Shown here: positions 58,641 through 64,000 of the stretch, one piece after another | How positions within the stretch are numbered: the first letter of the stretch is position 1 | Layout of the letters: each line of letters starts with the position of its first letter | Assembly (NCBI RefSeq): GCF_045679555.1 | Contig: NC_092098.1 | Span: forward strand, 22,040,038-22,104,037 | DNA from: Salvelinus alpinus | Lineage: Eukaryota; Chordata; Actinopteri; Salmoniformes; Salmonidae | Reading direction: 5' to 3' | DNA: 64,000 bases | Notes under the pieces: generated by a model | Told to the model about the DNA's origin: nothing | What the model saw: only the letters and a program-made list of their open reading frames with translations | Databases searched by the model: none | Translations under genes and position numbers: made by a program

Positions 58641-59918
58641 GCTGAGGGTTAAAACGAGCAGCAGGGAGTTCAGAAATAGTTACAGAGAGAGAGAAGAGAG
58701 TGGAAATGCATACACTTATGAGGAAGTTGGGTAGTAATTTATGCAGGGTAGATTTATGTCTCCCAAAGCAATGCTTCCCATACGTAAAACAGAAGTAGTT
58801 GACTGATAACATACAGTATACTGTACATGTAGGGAGATTCACGTCATCCTGTCTGGCAAATATACACTTTCTCTCTCTTTCTTTCTCCCTATCGTGTATT
58901 TTGCCTCTCAGTTTGTTTAGAGCTGTATAAATAGATACATAAAACACTTAGCCATGATGAGCCACTGATGAGACACAGATACAGTGGTTAGTCACAGCAT
59001 ATTTTGTACAGCACTGTGAATGTTAAAGGTTGTGTGTCAAGATGAAGAGGCTTCTCAATTCCTTCTATACCTTCTTTTTGCTGAAACTCATCTTAGACAT
59101 TAGAGTAGCCAAGACAGCAGATAGTCTTTATTGATTATAGTACTGTAAGTGGGAGTAGATGGTTATTTTTCCTTTTGTGCCTCGATTTTGATTTTTTTAA
59201 ATTCTGTGTGTTTTCTAAAGGACCCACATATTAGTCTACAGACAACTGCCAGATGGGTCTTCCCAAAGCAAATGGGTCTTCCCAAGAGACATGCCACAGA
59301 AAACTCTTCCTCTCTTTCCTTACTTCCCTACTTATTGACATCAATGGATGGGCAAAAATAAAATCACTAATGACTTTATGGTGAAGATACAAATGGCATC
59401 AAAAGCAGATCTATCTTAGTGTAGTGTAGTGTTGATGTTTGTACTGCAGATTACTGTCATTAACCCAGATTCAGTGGTCGTGGTGAACCCTTGTGGAAAA
59501 TGGCCCAGTCATCCCGGATGTCTGCACCAGGGACTCTCTGAGGGGACTGGGATGATAACCAGATAGCAGGCTGGACAAGGGTCGGATGCAGAGGAACCAC
59601 AGCTACAGACGAGAGAGGAGGGGAGATACTTTGCCCTCTGAGGAGCAAAGGCACATCGGGAGTGGATGAGTACCCATTGAACGTTCTTCATTTTTTCCTA
59701 AAGAGCTTTTTACTTAATAGCTCAGTTTATCGTTGTGAATTTCTTTCTGTTATACAAGGAGTTTGACAGAGATTGATATTAAGTACAGTACAAAGAGGAA
59801 AAAATTGGTATTCGGATACCAATATACCACAGTAGGAGTGGATGTTGGTGGATATAATTTATTTGTTTTGTGGGGGAATCTCTCCGATATACAAGACTTA
59901 GATCTTGTAAAGGACTCA
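58641..59918. other. Intergenic sequence upstream of gpr119
   Basis: Likely holds the gpr119 promoter and 5' UTR. No clear TATA box. A 29-codon ORF at 59042 (MKRLLNSFYTFFLLKLILDI) was seen but is unsupported. Confidence 0.45.
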
Positions 59919-61384
59919 ATGGCAGCTTACAATAAGACAGGCTGGATGGGAGAGTCGGGTGCCAACCTCACTGCCATGATGCCAGGTGTGAGACCCATAC
60001 TAACCCCTGTTGTATACACTTTCATGACACCAGAAATGATGGGATGGGTCCTGAGTGTGGCCTCTCTCCTCATCATCTCCACCAACCTACTGGTGGTGGC
60101 TGCTCTCTTTCAGCTGATGCGCAGGAAGGGCAGTCAGAGCTGGTGCTTCGTGCTCAACCTGGCCCTGGCAGATATCCTGGTGGGCCTGGCTATCACTGGC
60201 ATTGTCACAGACGTGTTTCAAAATTACAATACCGTGAACAATGGAACTATTCCAATTACTCAACCGCTACTCCTGATGCACTCCACACAGAAGACCAAGT
60301 GTTTACTCCGCATGGCCTTCATCATCTCCCCCTCAACGGCGTCCATCTTGTCCATGTTCCTAATCTCTCTGGACCGCTACGTGGCCATCAAGCTGCCGCT
60401 GCGCTACTCTCAGCTCACTGGGAGGTGGACCGTGACTGGGGCCCTGGTAGCGCTCTGGATGGTATCCCTCACCTTTGGCTTCCTACCAGGTGGAACAACT
60501 AACCTCAGTTATCTTATTTCAGAGGGGACACATGTCCCTAACAACAGGGTTACATTTAAATTCAGGGGGATAAGCTGAGACTCAATTTGTGAATTTGAAT
60601 GTGCTTCCTGAATTGACTAAATTGGAATTGAATTGACCCCAACACTGATTGTTGATCAATTTGATAATGAACATCATTATTTTAATTTTAATATTCAAAA
60701 TACTATAAATATAGAAAGATTATTATTCCCCTCTGCTCCACAGGCATGGCATGGCAGCTCCAGCAGGGAGACTTTGAAAGCAGCAGCCTTTGCACCTTCT
60801 TCTCTGTCATCCGTCCCAAGGGCATCATTGTGGTGTTCTGTGCCGTCTTCTTCCCCGTCCTCTCTGTCTTCACCTACTTCTACCTGGACATTCTGAAGAT
60901 AGCTTGCGGCCATCAGAGGCAGATCCGCCAGGCCGGCTCCAGGCTGCCCCAGCGCAGCCGCTACTGGGGCCACGTCAAGGCCCTGAGGACCGTGGCTCTG
61001 CTGGTGGGCTGTTTCACCCTCTGCTGGTGCCCATTTTTTGTGGTGTGTGCAGTGCAGATACTGTGTGAGGCCTGTGAGCTGTACAAGGTGCTGGAGAATG
61101 ACCTGTGGCTGCTGGGGCTGTCTAACTCCCTCATCAACCCTTTGGTGTACGCCTGCTGGCAGAGGGAGGTGCGGCTGCAGATCGGGGTCCTCTTCTGCTG
61201 CGTTAAGTACAGGGTCAGGAACACAGCCGTGTTAGAGGCTAGTGAGAGATGTCAGACAGAGCTGCGTATACCCACTCATACTGTTATATCTGTGGACGAT
61301 GCCATGAGCCTGGACCCCACCTTTCCCACGGTCACCAGTGAAGAGGGCCACACTGTACCGTTTTCTGCCTCAACCCCCTTGTGA
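59919..61384 (+). CDS. gpr119: G protein-coupled receptor 119
   Basis: Two coding exons, 59919-60489 and 60744-61384 (intron 254 bp, gtggaa...ctccacag, phase 1), give 403 aa. I chose the ATG at 59919 because the in-frame codons upstream have no ATG. Class A GPCR: sequons NKT (5) and NLT (16) in the N-tail and NGT (108) in the first loop, TM1 Asn56, LALAD Asp85, Cys128 and Cys207 for the conserved disulfide, DRY 152-154, CWCP 284-287, NPLVY 322-326, and a Cys pair 342-343 after helix 8. KALRTVALLVGCFTLCW and LENDLWLLGLSNSLINPL match GPR119. In mammals this Gs-coupled receptor senses oleoylethanolamide and monoacylglycerols in islet and gut endocrine cells. It is longer than the human protein (335 aa) at both tails. 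It lies between slc25a14 and rbmx2, as in human. Confidence 0.93.
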
Positions 61385-62513
61385 ATGACTTAGACATTTT
61401 GAGAACAACTCATTGGGGTTGATTGAACCAATTTGGAAAATGCTTACTGTGGCAGCTTAGAGCTTTTTCCATTTCTGGCAGACACAGTTCACGTCACATG
61501 TCTAGCGACAGCGACTAACTGACAAAAGCAATCAAATGGGGAAAAAATAACAGAGTGAGATAATGGATGTGGAGACATCATGGAACCTAAACCATGTAAC
61601 AGATGGGCTTATTTGCTTTTTTTGCTCTGTTTCCTCCACTAACCTAATTGATATTATCTCTGCAAAGTATGCACTTTGTCCCTCTCTGCATTCCCATCAA
61701 CCTCACTGTCTATGTGTGTCTGAGAGGTGTGTAGGTGTTTTGAAGGGGAACAGCTTTTTTGTGTACAAATGGTTGTTCTATGATCAGTCAGTGATTATAT
61801 AAAAAAAGAATTGGACAAAGTATTTCATTTCTTGGGAAAGTAGTGTGTATTATTACCTCCACTAGGGAGGTACATGGGAAATGTGTGTTGTGTTTTATTG
61901 CCAATACTTTCTACAAATGATTTACTCATAATGTCAATGTAGAATTTCTTTATTATTTTCTCATAAATTACCATAGTGGAAATATATAGATAAAACCTTG
62001 ATATGAGGTAGGTAGAATATTATTGTTTGAGTAGTTGCTATTCAAAATAAATTATAGAAAGCTTGGATGATTGATTATTCATTCATGGGCACTTCCTTGT
62101 CATATAAACACTTATTTTTAAGATAAATACGTCCATATTTTACAACTAGCCAATAACATTACACGTTGTGATATGAGGAATGATGGTGCTATAAAAGTAG
62201 ATTTCATATAGAAAAGAGATAATAAAAATCTGTGTTTAGGCCAATGCAGTGGCATTGAAGAAAGCGTTTGCTTAATCACAAAATACCATTGGAATTGAAT
62301 AATTGAATTGAATATTGAAATGCAGTTCTGTAGGACTTGTTTGTACGATTTCTATAATAAAAGTTTGTCAATACTGAGAACAAGGGAGCATGCCTTTGAA
62401 CTACACCTCCCACAAACCCCTGTACGTAGTATGACGCGCCGGAAACTGATGTTGGTCAGGGGGGGGCTCCATTTTAAAGTTAGCATCGTGTTTGCGTTCA
62501 TGATAACTTCATA
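61385..62513. other. Intergenic region between gpr119 and rbmx2
   Basis: gpr119 3' UTR, then the rbmx2 promoter and 5' UTR (62400-62513, with a GC-richer patch ctccattttaaagttagcat). A possible AATAAA is at 62046-62051. No other gene seen. Confidence 0.5.
62046..62051 (+). terminator. Possible gpr119 polyadenylation signal
   Basis: AATAAA about 660 bp downstream of the gpr119 stop. Other A-rich candidates are nearby (for example 62218), so this is tentative. Confidence 0.3.
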
Positions 62514-63871
62514 ATGAAGTGAGTATAAGTGACCGATTAAGTGTTTTACATTTTTATCGACTGTAATGATTATCTAGTTACCCACTGAGGTGTAATGGGG
62601 TAGTCATGTGAAGCGGTCTAGCTAGCCAGCTAACGTGTACTGCAACATCAGTCAACATGGCTAACGTTAGCTTGCTAATGATTTGCTGCTAGCTAGGTTA
62701 TAATGACAATAATGTTCACGTTAAATGAATACACACTACTATATATAACTGGTTGGTTCGAGCCCTGAATGCTGATTGGCTGACAGCCGTGGTATATCAG
62801 ACCGTATACCATGGGTATTACAAAACATTTATTTTTACTGCTCTAATTACGTTGATAACCAGTTTATAATCGCAATAAGGCTCCTCTGGGGTTTGTGGTA
62901 TACTCCGCAAGAACAGCTCTTAACTGTGGTATATTGGCCATATACCACACCCCCTCGAGCCTTATTACTTAAATATATTATGGTCTGTAGTTCCTCATGA
63001 GACGACCCCATGGGGTAAAAAAAAAAGCTTGGCCATGGTGGTTAAGAAAAGAGCAAAGACAGGATCAGCAGAGAGAATATTCTGCATTCTATTGCATGTT
63101 AAACTCTATCCTTTCGTTCTTCTCCATCTCTCTGTGTCCTGCAGTCCCCTGACCAAGGTGAAGCTGATCAATGAGCTGAATGAGAGAGAGGCCTCATTGG
63201 GGGTGAAGGAAAATGTGTCATGGCACTCTGAGTATAAGGACAGCGCCTGGATTTTCATCGGTAAGAGGCTGTCTCAAAGACACCCCTGCGATTGAATAGG
63301 ATTGATCCACACCCTGGTATTACAGCCATGTTTAAGGTGTACTGTCAGCTGACCAGTTGGTGGCGTCAAAGTAGTGTTTTATTTATTTATTATTCAGTCA
63401 GTGGCTTGCTCTCTAGTCCATCTCACCAGCAGTTATAAGCCTGTTTCTAACTTTAGTGTTTCTGTTTTAACCTGCAGGTGGGTTTCCATATGAGCTGACG
63501 GAAGGTGACATCGTCTGTGTCTTCTCTCAGTGAGTCCCATACATACACCCCTTCCTCCAATCTCTCCACTCACTGTGTCCTTTCTCTCCCTGTTCTTCTT
63601 TGTCTGTCTGTTTTTGTCAATACAATTACCTGTCTTTCCATGCTTATCTTCCCCTATTCCCTCTTAACCTTCCCCATTCTGAATAAATCAAGTGTTCTTT
63701 GCATTAGATTAGGTGTATTCTTGCTTCATGTCTGTCTGCAGGTATGGAGAAATGGCCAACATCAACCTAGTGCGTGATAAGAAGACGGGTAAATCCAAAG
63801 GCTTCTGCTTCATCTGCTACGAGGACCAGAGGAGCACCATCCTGGCTGTGGATAACTTAAACGGGATCAAA
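62514..63871 (+). CDS. rbmx2: RNA-binding motif protein X-linked 2, first four coding exons
   Basis: Exons 62514-62518 (only ATGAA), 63145-63260, 63478-63529 and 63742-63871 join in phase to [20 protein letters not shown], then [20 protein letters not shown], then the rest of an RRM: RNP2 is WIFIGG, RNP1 is SKGFCFICY. Donors gtgagt, gtaaga, gtgagt and gtaaag; acceptors cctgcag, acctgcag and gtctgcag. RBMX2 (Snu17/Ist3 orthologue) is a U2 snRNP-associated RES-complex component acting in the nucleus. The gene continues beyond the right edge; the tail after 63871 (KNGNHSQL) is intron read-through. The 5-nt first coding exon is confirmed by the exact Met-Asn-Pro-Leu join. Confidence 0.95.
62745..62975. 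mobile_element. MITE-like repeat in rbmx2 intron 1
   Basis: ataactggttggttcgagcc ... ctcgagccttattacttaaa, with internal inverted words tggtatatcagaccgtatac and ggtatattggccatatacca. Non-coding. I recognise it as a common salmonid element of unknown superfamily. Confidence 0.65.
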
Positions 63872-64000
63872 GTAAAGAATGGCAATCACTCACAGCTGAG
63901 AAGGAGAGAACAAGAGAGATTGAGACTAAACCAGTAGACATGCATAAATGAAGGTTAGACGATGCAAAAGACTTAAATGACTATCTCATTGTGTTGTGGT

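Noticed and set aside
59042-59131. Short ORF MKRLLNSFYTFFLLKLILDI resembling a signal peptide, upstream of gpr119
   Set aside because: It stops after about 29 codons and no in-phase exon follows; its stop precedes the nearest donor-like site.
60044-61235. Other-frame ORFs inside gpr119 (152, 92 and 65 codons)
   Set aside because: Shadows of the GC-rich gpr119 exons; the receptor motifs are in the chosen frame.
63713-63937. 74-codon ORF extending past the last rbmx2 exon in the window
   Set aside because: After 63871 the frame leaves the RRM homology at a gtaaag donor; the remainder is intron read-through.

Overview
The window reads as a piece of a salmonid fish nuclear chromosome (Salmo, Oncorhynchus, Salvelinus or a close relative; I cannot tell which). 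The evidence is the mix of repeats: many Tc1-like transposons with the terminal sequences typical of salmonid genomes, an L2/RSg-1-like LINE whose tail carries the motif tttgtcacatgcgccga, tRNA-derived SINEs, and proline-rich non-autonomous LTR elements beginning tgtcacg. Against this background four host genes with clean GT-AG splice sites can be read. Their human orthologues lie on the X chromosome, three of them (SLC25A14, GPR119, RBMX2) as neighbours.

Layout. Left half (1-34.7 kb): the 5' part of pof1b on the minus strand, with coding exons at 34320-34658, 28919-29044 and 4237-4463. Its 3' exons lie left of the window. The 24.5-kb intron between exons 2 and 3 is a transposon graveyard: at least ten Tc1-like pieces, two L2-type LINE copies, two solo LTRs, a non-autonomous LTR element with intact target-site duplication, and a 2.8-kb array of a 26-bp minisatellite. 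Middle (36.8-47.0 kb): a Tc1 inside a Tc1, then slc25a14 on the minus strand, complete in eight coding exons (286 aa). Right (47.9-54 kb): an I/jockey-type LINE split by a hAT-type MITE that is itself split by two further elements. At 55.8-56.9 kb there is a candidate two-exon gene for a 58-residue secreted peptide that I cannot name. After an L2-type LINE fragment come gpr119 (59919-61384, plus strand, two coding exons) and the first four coding exons of rbmx2 (62514-63871, plus strand, running off the right edge).

The host genes are not a functional operon. They encode a junction/cytoskeletal protein (POF1B), a mitochondrial inner-membrane carrier, a lipid-sensing class A GPCR and a spliceosomal RRM protein; what they share is conserved synteny. 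Most of the sequence is explained by transposition history, and target-site duplications let several insertions be ordered in time.

The observations I rate highest are the unnamed 58-aa secreted-peptide candidate with an in-phase intron and a polyadenylation signal, the strictly 26-bp-phased minisatellite with higher-order structure, the nested LTR/Tc1 and LINE/hAT/Tc1 stacks with matching target-site duplications, and two Tc1 copies that keep an open frame for only the DNA-binding domain.
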